This document shows positions 34,018 through 42,060 of a stretch of DNA of 64,000 bases, piece by piece (position 1 is the stretch's first letter; each line of letters starts with the position of its first letter). The DNA comes from Pyramidobacter porci. Lineage in GTDB: Bacteria; Synergistota; Synergistia; Synergistales; Dethiosulfovibrionaceae. The stretch covers positions 124,001 through 188,000 of the forward strand of contig NZ_VUNH01000001.1 in NCBI RefSeq assembly GCF_009695745.1. The letters run 5' to 3'. The translations under genes were made by a program, and so were the position numbers. The notes beneath the pieces are model-generated. The model was not told where the DNA came from, did not search any database, and saw only the letters and a program-made list of their open reading frames with translations.

Positions 34018-35295
34018 TCACATCAGGGAAGGCAACCAGAGGCTCAGCTGAGGAACCAGGCCGGCAATGATCAGAAGGACGATGATAATCGCGGCGAACG
34101 GAATGACTCCTTTGATGACCTCCTGCATTTTTACGTTGGGGAACAATCCGTTGATGACGTACAGGTTCATGCCAACCGGGGGCGAGATCAGCGCCATGGT
34201 CATGTTGATGGTGACCAGCACGCCGTACCAAATGGTGTTGACGCCGAGCGCGTGGAGAATCGGCGTTACCAGCGGCATGGTCAGCAGCACGACGGAGACT
34301 GTTTCAAGCAGCGCGCCGAGGACGAACATCAGCAGGTTCATGATGATGATGAACGTTGCGGCGGAGAGCTTGTTGTCGACCACGAAAGCGGTAAGGGCCT
34401 GGGGAATTCTCAAATAGGTCATGACGCGGCCGAACAGAAGGGCGCCGCAGATGATGATGGCAATCATGCAGCTTGAAGGAACCGCTTTCATACAGATCTT
34501 GGGAATGTCGGCGAATTTAACGGTACGATAGACGAACAGCGTGATGAAAAGGCTGTAGACCAGGCCGACGGCGGCAGCTTCCGTAGGCGTGAAGATGCCG
34601 GTATAAATACCGCCGATGATCAACAGGGGCAGAAAAATGCCGGGCAGGTTCTTGATGGTGATGGACATGCGTTCTTTCCAGGGTGCTTTGGGTTCCGAGA
34701 TGTAGCCGCCATGCTTGCTCTTGTACACGACATAAACGATGAACAGCGCAGCGAGAAGCAATCCGGGAACGACCCCCGCCATGAACAGTTTGCCCGTGGA
34801 ATCCTCGGTAACGGTGGCATAAATGATCATGGGAATGCTCGGGGGAATCAGGATGCCCAACGTTCCGCCGGCAGCGAGCAGCCCCAGCGTAAGAGTTTTG
34901 TCATAGCCATGCTTGATCAGGGCAGGATAGGCGACCATGCCGATCGTGGCGGCGGTCGCCGCTCCGGAACCGGTGATGGCGGCGAAGAAAGCGCAGGCGA
35001 GGATCGTGCCGATGCCCAGACCTCCCGGCAGATGACGGACCCAGGTGTTCATGACTTCGAACAGGTCGTCTCCCACCTTGCCGTCTAACAGTATCTGGCT
35101 CATCAGGATGAAGATCGGGATAGACAGCGTGTTGAAACTTTCCAGAGACGACCACATGGTGGTGCCGATGATCTTCATGGGCAAGTGGAAAATCTGGATC
35201 AGGATCAGCGACGTCATGCCCAGAGAAAACGCCACCGGCAGCCCCAAAGCGAGGATAAAAAGCAGAATGGCGACGACGAGAAGAAAGTTGGTCAT
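34018..35295 (-). CDS. dctM: TRAP transporter large permease (DctM)
   Basis: 425 residues with about 12 membrane spans. The start FLLVVAILLFILALGLPVAF is typical, as are GSGAATAATIGMVAYPALIKHGYD, LGILIPPSIPMIIYA and the C-terminal PPVGMNLYVINGL. Conducts substrate with Na+ in partnership with DctQ and DctP. The ATG is eight bases after GGAGG. Last gene of a dctP-dctQ-dctM operon. Substrates of the class are carboxylates or other organic anions; the neighbouring acyl-CoA genes suggest a dicarboxylic acid. Confidence 0.94.
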   Translation of the reverse strand: MTNFLLVVAILLFILALGLPVAFSLGMTSLILIQIFHLPMKIIGTTMWSSLESFNTLSIPIFILMSQILLDGKVGDDLFEVMNTWVRHLPGGLGIGTILACAFFAAITGSGAATAATIGMVAYPALIKHGYDKTLTLGLLAAGGTLGILIPPSIPMIIYATVTEDSTGKLFMAGVVPGLLLAALFIVYVVYKSKHGGYISEPKAPWKERMSITIKNLPGIFLPLLIIGGIYTGIFTPTEAAAVGLVYSLFITLFVYRTVKFADIPKICMKAVPSSCMIAIIICGALLFGRVMTYLRIPQALTAFVVDNKLSAATFIIIMNLLMFVLGALLETVSVVLLTMPLVTPILHALGVNTIWYGVLVTINMTMALISPPVGMNLYVINGLFPNVKMQEVIKGVIPFAAIIIVLLIIAGLVPQLSLWLPSLM

Positions 35296-35309
35296 ATGAG
35301 CGTCCTCCC

Positions 35310-35819
35310 TTACTTGCGAAGGCCTTCGCCCGCACGAAGAGCTGCGATACGGTCAAGCAGGTTGATGAAGAACTGCAGAGCAAGAAGTCCAAAACCCAGC
35401 AGCAGGGGAAGCTGGATCCACCACACCGGAATGTGCAGGAGATTGTCGGTCAGTTTGTTCAGCCTGATGCTGGAGGCGATCATGAGCCAGGCTTGCCAGG
35501 AGACGACAACGCAAAAGACGATGCCCATAATGCTGGTGACGACATCAAGATAAAGCTGGATTCTTTTCGGGAACTTATCGAAGATCAAATCAATGCGGAC
35601 ATGTTTGCCCAGCATCAGCGTATAGGCTGCGCCAGCCAGCATGGTCCACATGAACAGGTAGATAGCGGTGTTCATGACCCAGATCGTCGGGGCCTTGAAG
35701 ATGCCGCGCATCACGACTTCGTACGCGAGAATCAGACTCATCACGAGAATTCCGAGCCCGCTGAGATAGCCGCAGAAGGTATTGCCGGCCTTGACAAGAG
35801 CGCGAAGTTTGTTGAGCAT
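35310..35819 (-). CDS. dctQ: TRAP transporter small permease (DctQ)
   Basis: 169 residues with four spans: about 15-35, 50-70 (TIWVMNTAIYLFMWTMLAGA), 90-110 and 130-150, plus HVRIDLIFDKFPKRIQ, the family cytoplasmic-loop motif. The start is ATG (MLNKLRAL) about 11 bases after GGAGG; the frame remains open upstream but the translation there is not family-like. 14 bases separate it from dctM. Confidence 0.92.
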   Translation of the reverse strand: MLNKLRALVKAGNTFCGYLSGLGILVMSLILAYEVVMRGIFKAPTIWVMNTAIYLFMWTMLAGAAYTLMLGKHVRIDLIFDKFPKRIQLYLDVVTSIMGIVFCVVVSWQAWLMIASSIRLNKLTDNLLHIPVWWIQLPLLLGFGLLALQFFINLLDRIAALRAGEGLRK

Positions 35820-35843
35820 ATTTTGGGGGACCTCCTCTTTTGA

Positions 35844-35885
35844 GCTGAACGGAGCCCCAGCGATGCCGTCGGGGCTCCGTTCAGC
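35844..35885 (-). promoter_or_regulatory. Intercistronic hairpin between dctP and dctQ
   Basis: A perfect 15-bp stem (GCTGAACGGAGCCCC and complement) with a 12-base loop, 25 bases after the dctP stop. There is no T-run on the minus strand. Such hairpins usually protect the upstream binding-protein mRNA or cause partial termination so that DctP is made in excess. Confidence 0.75.
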
Positions 35886-35910
35886 ATGGTCTGTTACCGG
35901 AAAGATTCTT

Positions 35911-36891
35911 TTAGTCGAAAACTTTATGAGACAGATCAACGAGTTTCTGTCCCGTCTCTCCAGCGCGCGCAACGTAGGCGTCCCAAACGCTCTTGGTTGC
36001 CGCAACCATTTGGGCGCGTTCGTCGGCGGTCAGCGTGTTGACTTCAAGACCCGCGTCGCGGACGATCTTTTCGGCGGCGCCTTCGGATTCCGCAACCGCG
36101 CCGCGAAGCCATTTCTCGGCGACTTTGCCGGCTTCGAGGATGGCTTCCTGGCTGTCGGCGTCAAGGCCGTTCCACCAGTCGAGGTTGGCCTGAACGGAGA
36201 ACTGGGCCGTGCTGTAATTGGCGATGGTCAGATATTTGCAAACCTCGTAAATCTTGCGGGACACCGCAGCGGGCATGCCGGTGGTTGCGCCTTTCACGGT
36301 GCCGTTCTGAATGGCCATGTACATTTCCGCCGAACTGATCTGAGTGGGCGCCGCGCCGAGAGCCGTCAAGGTGATGGAGTCGCCGGCGCTGTAGGAACGC
36401 ATCGTCAGACCTTCAAAGTCCTTGGGGCTGTGCAGGGGACGCACGTTGTTCCACATCTGAATGAAGCCGTAATCGACCCAGAAAAGGTTTTTCACGCCTT
36501 TCTTGTTGAACTCGGCGTCAAGAATATCCGCCGCGCCGGCATTCAAAAACTTTTCCGGCGAGGACAGGTCGACGAACAGAAAGGGAAGGTCGAACACGTC
36601 GGCAGCGGGCACCATGCCGCCCCACTTGTAGGTGCCGACGAGGCCGACTTCGACAAGACCGTCTTGGACCGCTTCGAGAATCTGGCTGTCATTGTACAGG
36701 GAACCGGAATCCGCGACATTGACCTTCAGTTTGCCGCCGCTCAACTCAACAACTTTGTCGGCGAAAACATGAATGGCCTTGGAAATATGGTGGGAAGGGG
36801 GAAATTGATTGGAAACAGTGAACTCCGCGCCAAAGGCGGCAGAGCAGGACAAAACCGCGACCGCAGCAAAAGCCGTTACTTTCTTAAACAT
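35911..36891 (-). CDS. dctP: TRAP transporter solute-binding protein (DctP)
   Basis: 326 residues. Signal peptide MFKKVTAFAAVAVLSCSAAFGA is followed by the mature binding protein: SNQFPPSHHISKAIHVFADKV, a lobe with VPAADVFDLPFLF, the DctP arginine motif DFEGLTMRSYSAGDS, and the long helix region ending KLVDLSHKVFD. The conserved Arg in that motif binds the substrate carboxylate in this family. The start has AGAGGAGTGTCGTAG upstream. First gene of dctPQM, with a terminator of the previous unit 50 bases upstream. Confidence 0.93.
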   Translation of the reverse strand: MFKKVTAFAAVAVLSCSAAFGAEFTVSNQFPPSHHISKAIHVFADKVVELSGGKLKVNVADSGSLYNDSQILEAVQDGLVEVGLVGTYKWGGMVPAADVFDLPFLFVDLSSPEKFLNAGAADILDAEFNKKGVKNLFWVDYGFIQMWNNVRPLHSPKDFEGLTMRSYSAGDSITLTALGAAPTQISSAEMYMAIQNGTVKGATTGMPAAVSRKIYEVCKYLTIANYSTAQFSVQANLDWWNGLDADSQEAILEAGKVAEKWLRGAVAESEGAAEKIVRDAGLEVNTLTADERAQMVAATKSVWDAYVARAGETGQKLVDLSHKVFD

Positions 36892-36944
36892 CTACGACAC
36901 TCCTCTAGAGAAATTTTTTGGAACTAATCCCTGAAAATTCCAGG

Positions 36945-36967
36945 AAAAATGCGGAACGGAGTTCCGC
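36945..36967 (-). terminator. Terminator after the HMG-CoA lyase-family gene
   Basis: On the minus strand GCGGAAC, loop TCC, GTTCCGC, then ATTTTTCC. It lies about 20 bases after the lyase stop and separates it from dctP. Confidence 0.7.
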
Positions 36968-36987
36968 CTGAAACCGTGAAAAAGTCA

Positions 36988-37920
36988 CTACTTCTGCACG
37001 GGCATCTCCGGTTTGGGCTTGCCAAAGGAACTCGCGCACAGGCTTCCCATCGTCTTCAAACCGTATGCCTTCAGCGCGCGGGCAACCGTCACAACTTTAA
37101 GAGGGTCAAGCCCGGTGTCGACGCCCATGCTTTGCATCAGGTAGACCAGATCTTCCGTTGCCGCGTTGCCGGCCGCGCCGGGGGCAAAAGGACAGCCGCC
37201 GAGGCCGCCGATGGCCGCATCGAACCTGTTGAATCCCTCGTCAAGGGCGCATTTCACGTTCATGTCGGAAAAACCGTACGTGTTGTGAATATGCAGATAG
37301 GTGGGGATCCCCCGAAGCGCCGGTTTGACGACCTGGAGCGTTTCGGTGAAGTCTTTGGGCGTGCAGGTACCGATCGTTTCGGCGAGGGTGATGCAGTCCA
37401 CCCCCTTGGCGCGCACTTTGCCGATCAGCTCGGCCACCCGGCGGGGATCGGTGCGCCCCTCGAATGGGCACATGAAGGACGTGGCCATGGAAACGCAGAT
37501 CTTCGCTTTGCCCCTGACAAGCGCGATAATGTCGTCCATGCCGGAGAGCGACTGCTCTACGGTGCGGCGGATGTTGGCCATATTATGGCTTTCGCTGACG
37601 GAAAACACCACGTTGACGACGTCAGCCCCGGCAGCTAAGGCATTCTCCGCCCCCTTGACGTTGGGGACCAGGGCGGTGAACTCCACGTCGGGATATTCTT
37701 TCTTGACGGCTGGCAGCACCTGGGCGGCGTCAGACAGTTGAGGAATCGCCTTCGGGCTGACGAAAGACGTGATTTCCATCTCCTTGATGCCGGTCGAAAG
37801 CATTTGGCCGATGAATTCGATCTTCTTTTCCGTGGGGATGAAATCGCAGATCCCCTGAAATCCGTCACGTGGGCAGACCTCGCGAATAACAGCGTTCTTG
37901 GGCAGACCGTCAAAATGCAT
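36988..37920 (-). CDS. Hydroxymethylglutaryl-CoA lyase family protein
   Basis: 310-residue DRE-TIM metallolyase. REVCPRDGFQG (13-23) gives the metal and catalytic Arg/Asp, SFVSPKAIPQLSDA follows, HIHNTYG is the metal HxH motif, and GLGGCPFAPGAAGN is the loop carrying the catalytic Cys of true HMG-CoA lyases. The reaction class is cleavage of a 3-hydroxy-3-methyl acyl-CoA to acetyl-CoA plus a keto acid (acetoacetate from HMG-CoA; pyruvate if citramalyl-CoA). Directly downstream of a CaiB-type CoA-transferase (52 bases), so the pair can activate and then cleave the acid. The substrate choice is inference. Confidence 0.88.
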   Translation of the reverse strand: MHFDGLPKNAVIREVCPRDGFQGICDFIPTEKKIEFIGQMLSTGIKEMEITSFVSPKAIPQLSDAAQVLPAVKKEYPDVEFTALVPNVKGAENALAAGADVVNVVFSVSESHNMANIRRTVEQSLSGMDDIIALVRGKAKICVSMATSFMCPFEGRTDPRRVAELIGKVRAKGVDCITLAETIGTCTPKDFTETLQVVKPALRGIPTYLHIHNTYGFSDMNVKCALDEGFNRFDAAIGGLGGCPFAPGAAGNAATEDLVYLMQSMGVDTGLDPLKVVTVARALKAYGLKTMGSLCASSFGKPKPEMPVQK

Positions 37921-37972
37921 CTGTTAACCTCCTCCTAAAAGTCAATACGGATCGAAAGGGCCGAGCGGGCGT

Positions 37973-39169
37973 TTAAATGACGCCTTTTTCGGAAAGCTCC
38001 CGAAGCCGCTCGTTGGACAGGCCGAAAACGCCCCCGTAAACTTCTGCGTTGTCGGCACCGGGAACAGCCGGCGCATGACGCGTGATCTCCACCGGCGTTC
38101 CCATAAGTTTGACAGGATTGCCGTTGACCTGCATGGGACCGATGACGGGGTGGGGCAGATCCACGAGCATCTCGCGGGCTTTGACCAGATGTTCGTCGGT
38201 CGTGACATCGCGAAGGTCGAAGATCGGGGCTGCCGGAACACCCACTCCCAGGATCTTGTCGACAAGCTCGTCAGCGTTGTAATTCTTGGTCCAGTCGTTG
38301 ATGATCTCGCCGAGCGCGATCCGGTTCTCGGGCTTATTGCGCTCGAGCAGGGTGGCGAAGCGGGGGTCCTCAAGAAGATCCTTTCTGCCCATCAGATCGA
38401 GCAGTTTCTCGAACAGCCCCTGGTTGCCGCAGCCGATAATGAATTCCTTGTCTTTGGCTTTGAAGGAGTCATAAGGATAAGCCGCCGCGTATTCATTGCC
38501 CATTCTCTCGGGAATCTCATGGTTGACGAGATATCTCTGGATCCCCGTCTCCAGGCTGGACACGACCGAGTCAACGAGCGCCACGTCGACGCGCTGTCCC
38601 TTGCCGGTGATACTGCGGGCATTCAGAGCGGCCAGAAGGCCGATGGTAAGGTTCATGCCGCCCAGCACGTCTCCCATCGCGCTGCCGGACCGGCAGGGTT
38701 TGCCGCCGCGCGGACCGGTGATACTCATCAGACCGCCCATCGCTTGGGCAATGATGTCGTATCCGGGGCGTTCGCTGTAAGGACCGTAGCAGCCGAAACC
38801 GGAAACGGCGCCGTAAATGATCTTGGGATTCACTTCCTTCAAGACGTCATAACCGAGGCCGAGCTTGTCCATGACACCGGGACGGTAATTCTCGACGACC
38901 ATATCAGCCGTCTTGACCATTTCAAGAAAAAGCTGTTTTCCCTCTGGCGCCTTCATGTTAAGGGAGACGCCTTTTTTGTTGCGGTTCACGTTGGCGTAGT
39001 ACATGCTGCTTTTATTCTTGTAAGGACCAAAACTGCGAGTGTCGTCGCCTTTGCCGGGGATTTCGATCTTGATGACTTCGGCCCCCATATCCGCGAGCAT
39101 CATCGTGCAATATGGTCCCGCCAGAACCCGAGTGAGATCGAGAACGCGAATGTTGCTTAAAGCTCCCAT
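37973..39169 (-). CDS. CaiB/BaiF (class III) CoA-transferase
   Basis: 398 residues. The N-terminal signature VLDLTRVLAGPYCTMMLADMGAEVIKIE is diagnostic; VNRNKKGVSLNMKAPEG and RPGVMDKLGLGYDVL follow. The catalytic Asp lies in GSAMGDVLGGMNL near 167. Moves CoA between carboxylates (formyl, carnitine, succinate, HMG, itaconate in known members). Cotranscribed with the HMG-CoA-lyase-family gene. The human homologue SUGCT uses 3-hydroxymethylglutarate, a notable parallel. A weak AAAGGGG lies 11 bases before ATG. The upstream gap holds a transposase relic. Confidence 0.9.
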   Translation of the reverse strand: MGALSNIRVLDLTRVLAGPYCTMMLADMGAEVIKIEIPGKGDDTRSFGPYKNKSSMYYANVNRNKKGVSLNMKAPEGKQLFLEMVKTADMVVENYRPGVMDKLGLGYDVLKEVNPKIIYGAVSGFGCYGPYSERPGYDIIAQAMGGLMSITGPRGGKPCRSGSAMGDVLGGMNLTIGLLAALNARSITGKGQRVDVALVDSVVSSLETGIQRYLVNHEIPERMGNEYAAAYPYDSFKAKDKEFIIGCGNQGLFEKLLDLMGRKDLLEDPRFATLLERNKPENRIALGEIINDWTKNYNADELVDKILGVGVPAAPIFDLRDVTTDEHLVKAREMLVDLPHPVIGPMQVNGNPVKLMGTPVEITRHAPAVPGADNAEVYGGVFGLSNERLRELSEKGVI

Positions 39170-39235
39170 GTGAATATGCCCCTTTCGAATGAGTCAAGAA
39201 ACGTCGGACTTTTAGTATAATATGATAATCTCCGC

Positions 39236-39687
39236 ACCATGGTTCGGAATTGTTGCGTTTCGGCAGGATGTAGTGTAACCAGCTTCCTGAGAAGTAATGT
39301 ACTCTCTAATGGCTCGTGAACCGTGAGCTTATTGCTGATGATATTGCTCTTTTTAGTCTTTGTTTAACTGAGCAAGGGCACGGCATGTTGGGAATCATGG
39401 TTACTGCCGGGACTGAACAGGAATGTCATCGGATTACCCAACCCGACTACAGTGTTTCCACAATTTAAAATGTGCATAGACTGCTTGCCATTTGCCGTAA
39501 CGCTCCGGAAACTCTCTCCATGGCTCTCCACTTCTGCAAGCCACAAAACCCCATTGATGATCCTGCGATTATCGTATTTTACCGAATGCCTATATTCTCC
39601 TACTTTCGGATGTTCTCGCGGCAGGATATCCTTGATTCGATTCCATTTGCTGCCGGTCAGTTCATATCTTCTCGTTTCTATAGTCAG
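39236..39687 (-). mobile_element. Decayed IS5-family transposase relic
   Basis: Three collinear minus-strand pieces in changing frames. From about 39669: RYELTGSKWNRIKDILP, then NRRIINGVLWLA. After a frameshift near 39534: RSGEPWREFPERYGKW, then QAVYAHFKLWKH. After an internal deletion: GLGNPMTFLFSPGSNHDSQH, then AVPLLS with a stop at 39364-39366. Then about 39313-39280: AIREYITSQEAG. This is the normal order of an IS5-group DDE transposase. Terminal repeats are not evident. It fills the 606-base gap between the CoA-transferase and lyase genes, which otherwise contains nothing I can support. Confidence 0.82.
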
Positions 39688-39775
39688 AGTTTAAGTGATT
39701 GAATTGATTTGGGCAATATGGCATTTTACAGAGTAGGCCTAATTGTAATGGCAAAAGGATCGCCGATGATATCGA

Positions 39776-40651
39776 CTACTTCCCGCAGGTGAACGACTTT
39801 TCTAACGCGCGGGCCTCGTCAAGACCGATTAGCTTGTTGAATGAAGGAAAATCAACCATATCGTCCAGACACGCCTCACTAGTCCCTGCCTCTTTCAGCT
39901 TCGCGAGTGCAGCAGAAAGCGCTCTGGTGACGACGTAGATGGGCATGACCGGATAGATTGCGATCTTAAAACCCAGAGCAGCTAGCTCTTTCTGCGACAA
40001 GTTAGGCGTCTTGCCGTGCTCAACCATGTTGGCCGGTAGCGGACAGTTGGGAAACTCTGCAACGATACGCTTCATCTCGTCAATCGACTGCGGTGCTTCG
40101 ACGAAAATCACGTCAGCCCCCGCCTCTTCAAAGGCATGACCGCGGGCGATGGCATCGTCCAAGCCATTGACGGCACGAGCGTCTGTGCGGGCGATGATCA
40201 CCGTGTCAGGATTGCGCCGCGCATAGACAGCCGCACGGATTTTGGCAACCATTTCCTCACAAGGAATAAGTTGTTTGCCTTCCATGTGTCCGCATCGTTT
40301 GGGCATCACCTGATCTTCGAGCTGAATGCCACATGCTCCGGCCTGCTCATACGCGCGTACTGTGCGCACTACATTGAGCGAACCTCCGTAGCCATTGTCA
40401 GCATCGGCAATCACAGGAACGTTTGTGGCTTCAGCGATATTGTGCACTGACTCAACCATCTCGTGAAAGCTCATCAGCCCGATGTCAGGGCGTCCGAGGA
40501 CACTAGCTGATACGCCGTAGCCGGTCATGTACACAACAGAAAATCCGGCGTGCTCGATAAGCCGCGCCGACCATGCGTCATATGCACCGGGGGCAGTGAT
40601 AATACCGTCGGATGTCAGAAGTTCTCTCAGTTTTTTTGCTTTTGTCATCAT
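39776..40651 (-). CDS. Isocitrate lyase/PEP mutase-family C-C lyase
   Basis: 291 residues, complete. The substrate/metal motif DADNGYGG (83-90) and catalytic loop PKRCGH (117-122) with Cys120 are those of the lyase branch (methylisocitrate lyase PrpB, 2,3-dimethylmalate lyase, oxaloacetate hydrolases), not of PEP mutase. EDQVMPKRCGHMEGK and IIARTDARAVNGLDDAI are also typical. Products would be pyruvate (or glyoxylate) plus a short carboxylate. No clear ribosome site precedes either of the two adjacent ATG codons. It is divergent from an AraC regulator and flanked by IS relics. The exact substrate is open. Confidence 0.85.
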   Translation of the reverse strand: MMTKAKKLRELLTSDGIITAPGAYDAWSARLIEHAGFSVVYMTGYGVSASVLGRPDIGLMSFHEMVESVHNIAEATNVPVIADADNGYGGSLNVVRTVRAYEQAGACGIQLEDQVMPKRCGHMEGKQLIPCEEMVAKIRAAVYARRNPDTVIIARTDARAVNGLDDAIARGHAFEEAGADVIFVEAPQSIDEMKRIVAEFPNCPLPANMVEHGKTPNLSQKELAALGFKIAIYPVMPIYVVTRALSAALAKLKEAGTSEACLDDMVDFPSFNKLIGLDEARALEKSFTCGK

Positions 40652-40800
40652 TTAAATTTAATCGAATTTTTGTTCCGCTGGCAAGGGAAAAGTTCCGAAC
40701 AATCAGACACAAAGGTAAAAGGGCATCCGCTCCTGAGTCAATATGAATTCTCAGAAAACATCTTTTAATCCCTCGTTTCAAAAGGAGACGGGAATTTTGA

Positions 40801-40828
40801 TTGATTTTCCTTCTGGCTGTTTTATAAT
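40801..40828 (+). promoter_or_regulatory. Promoter of the AraC-family gene
   Basis: TTGATT, 16-base spacer, TATAAT (perfect -10). The leader to the ATG is about 60 bases. Confidence 0.7.
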
Positions 40829-40845
40829 TAAAAGGAACACAAACA

Positions 40846-40862
40846 ATTTCCCTACGGGAAAT
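40846..40862. promoter_or_regulatory. Inverted repeat downstream of the AraC-gene promoter
   Basis: ATTTCCC-TAC-GGGAAAT, a perfect 7-bp dyad with a 3-base centre, roughly 10 bases after the expected transcription start. Candidate operator for autoregulation or a leader hairpin. Confidence 0.45.
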
Positions 40863-40896
40863 ATTTATAAATTGCTTTTCACACTCAGGAGGTATC

Positions 40897-41937
40897 ATGA
40901 AATACATCTATACAAGTAACGCTCATCTATGGTCCTTCCCGCTGGAGCTGTATGTTCGCGATGTCAACTTCTTCTGTTTCAACTGGCATCCCGAATATGA
41001 ACTGACAATTCTTCTCAAGGGAAAGGTCACGCTGTGTATGGACGGCAACATTCACAAGATACGCGAAAATGACGTGTATCTTGTCAACTCCAATCGAGGA
41101 CACGCCGTAGTCTCTGAAGAAAAGGAATCCACCGCGCTTGTGTTCCACTTTTCACCAGAATATTTCACGCAGACGGAACCGTCACACACCAAGCTAGAGT
41201 TCGCCTGCATCTCGAACCAGACAAACCGCGACGAACAGCGTTTTGTTGCTCTTCGACAGTATGCAGCGCAGATGATGCTTGCTGCACTTTTTGATACGCC
41301 ATCTTCTCGCTTCATTCTCCGTGGCGCTTTCAATATGTTGCTGGGCACGTTGCTTTCAGGATTCCCCGTCAAACAGAGTCCTATGATTGAATCTCCCCGT
41401 GACCGCAAGAATATGAAAACAATCCAAACCGTCACCGACTGGCTTGAAAAAAATTTCGACAAAAAGGTCACGCTTGGCGCCGCTGCCAAAGTGGCACGTT
41501 ACAACCGCACGTATTTCTCGTCGTTTTTCCGGCGCAACGTCGGTATTTCGTTCTACGATTACCTCACGCGCATCCGCTTTCGCCACGCGATGTATCAGTT
41601 CAACAATACCAATCACAGTCTCACTGATATCGCTGCCGACTGCGGCTTTCCCGATCTCAAGACGTTCAGCTCCTATTACAAGAAGACGTTTCACGAACCA
41701 CCCAGTGTACAGCACCGCGCTATCGACACGAGTTCATTCGCGCCTGTCCGTGAGAATGAACGTATCTACCTCGACACTAGCGCCTCGGACATCGAAGAAA
41801 AGCTGCGCGACTTTGCTCGCCTTAATCCACCCGTTCCGTCTTCACAGCTCAAGCCGGAAGTGACTCCCCCTGACAAATTTGACCGGATCGTGGCCTTGTG
41901 CGAGCAGCTCATGGCGGTCGCTAAGCAGTCATGCTGA
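40897..41937 (+). CDS. AraC-family transcriptional regulator
   Basis: 346 residues. The N-terminal cupin sensor domain (HPEYELTILLKGKVTLCMDG, ENDVYLVNSNRGHAV) spans about 20-110. A tandem helix-turn-helix occupies about 180-285: VTLGAAAKVARYNRTYFSSF, then FRRNVGISFYDYLTRIRF, then TDIAADCGFPDLKTFSSYYK. A C-terminal extension of about 60 residues lacks similarity. The start is ATG after CTCAGGAGGTATC. It is transcribed away from the lyase gene, so that gene and its own promoter are the likely targets. Base composition is noticeably less GC-rich than in the core genes. Confidence 0.9.
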   Translation: MKYIYTSNAHLWSFPLELYVRDVNFFCFNWHPEYELTILLKGKVTLCMDGNIHKIRENDVYLVNSNRGHAVVSEEKESTALVFHFSPEYFTQTEPSHTKLEFACISNQTNRDEQRFVALRQYAAQMMLAALFDTPSSRFILRGAFNMLLGTLLSGFPVKQSPMIESPRDRKNMKTIQTVTDWLEKNFDKKVTLGAAAKVARYNRTYFSSFFRRNVGISFYDYLTRIRFRHAMYQFNNTNHSLTDIAADCGFPDLKTFSSYYKKTFHEPPSVQHRAIDTSSFAPVRENERIYLDTSASDIEEKLRDFARLNPPVPSSQLKPEVTPPDKFDRIVALCEQLMAVAKQSC

Positions 41938-42060
41938 CTCTCATTAAGAGGCTTGTCTTTAAATAATAATAGCAAAAGTAGCACTACATTATTTAGCGCT
42001 CCTGACTGATGGAATATATTTACTCAGTTCGGCATGCGCCGGGATTCCATATGGAGCAGC

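Noticed and set aside
36925-36939. A CodY-box-like sequence upstream of dctP (11 of 15 positions of AATTTTCWGAAAATT on the minus strand).
   Set aside because: An 11/15 match to an AT-rich motif is expected by chance in this many intergenic bases, and the CodY motif of this lineage is unknown.
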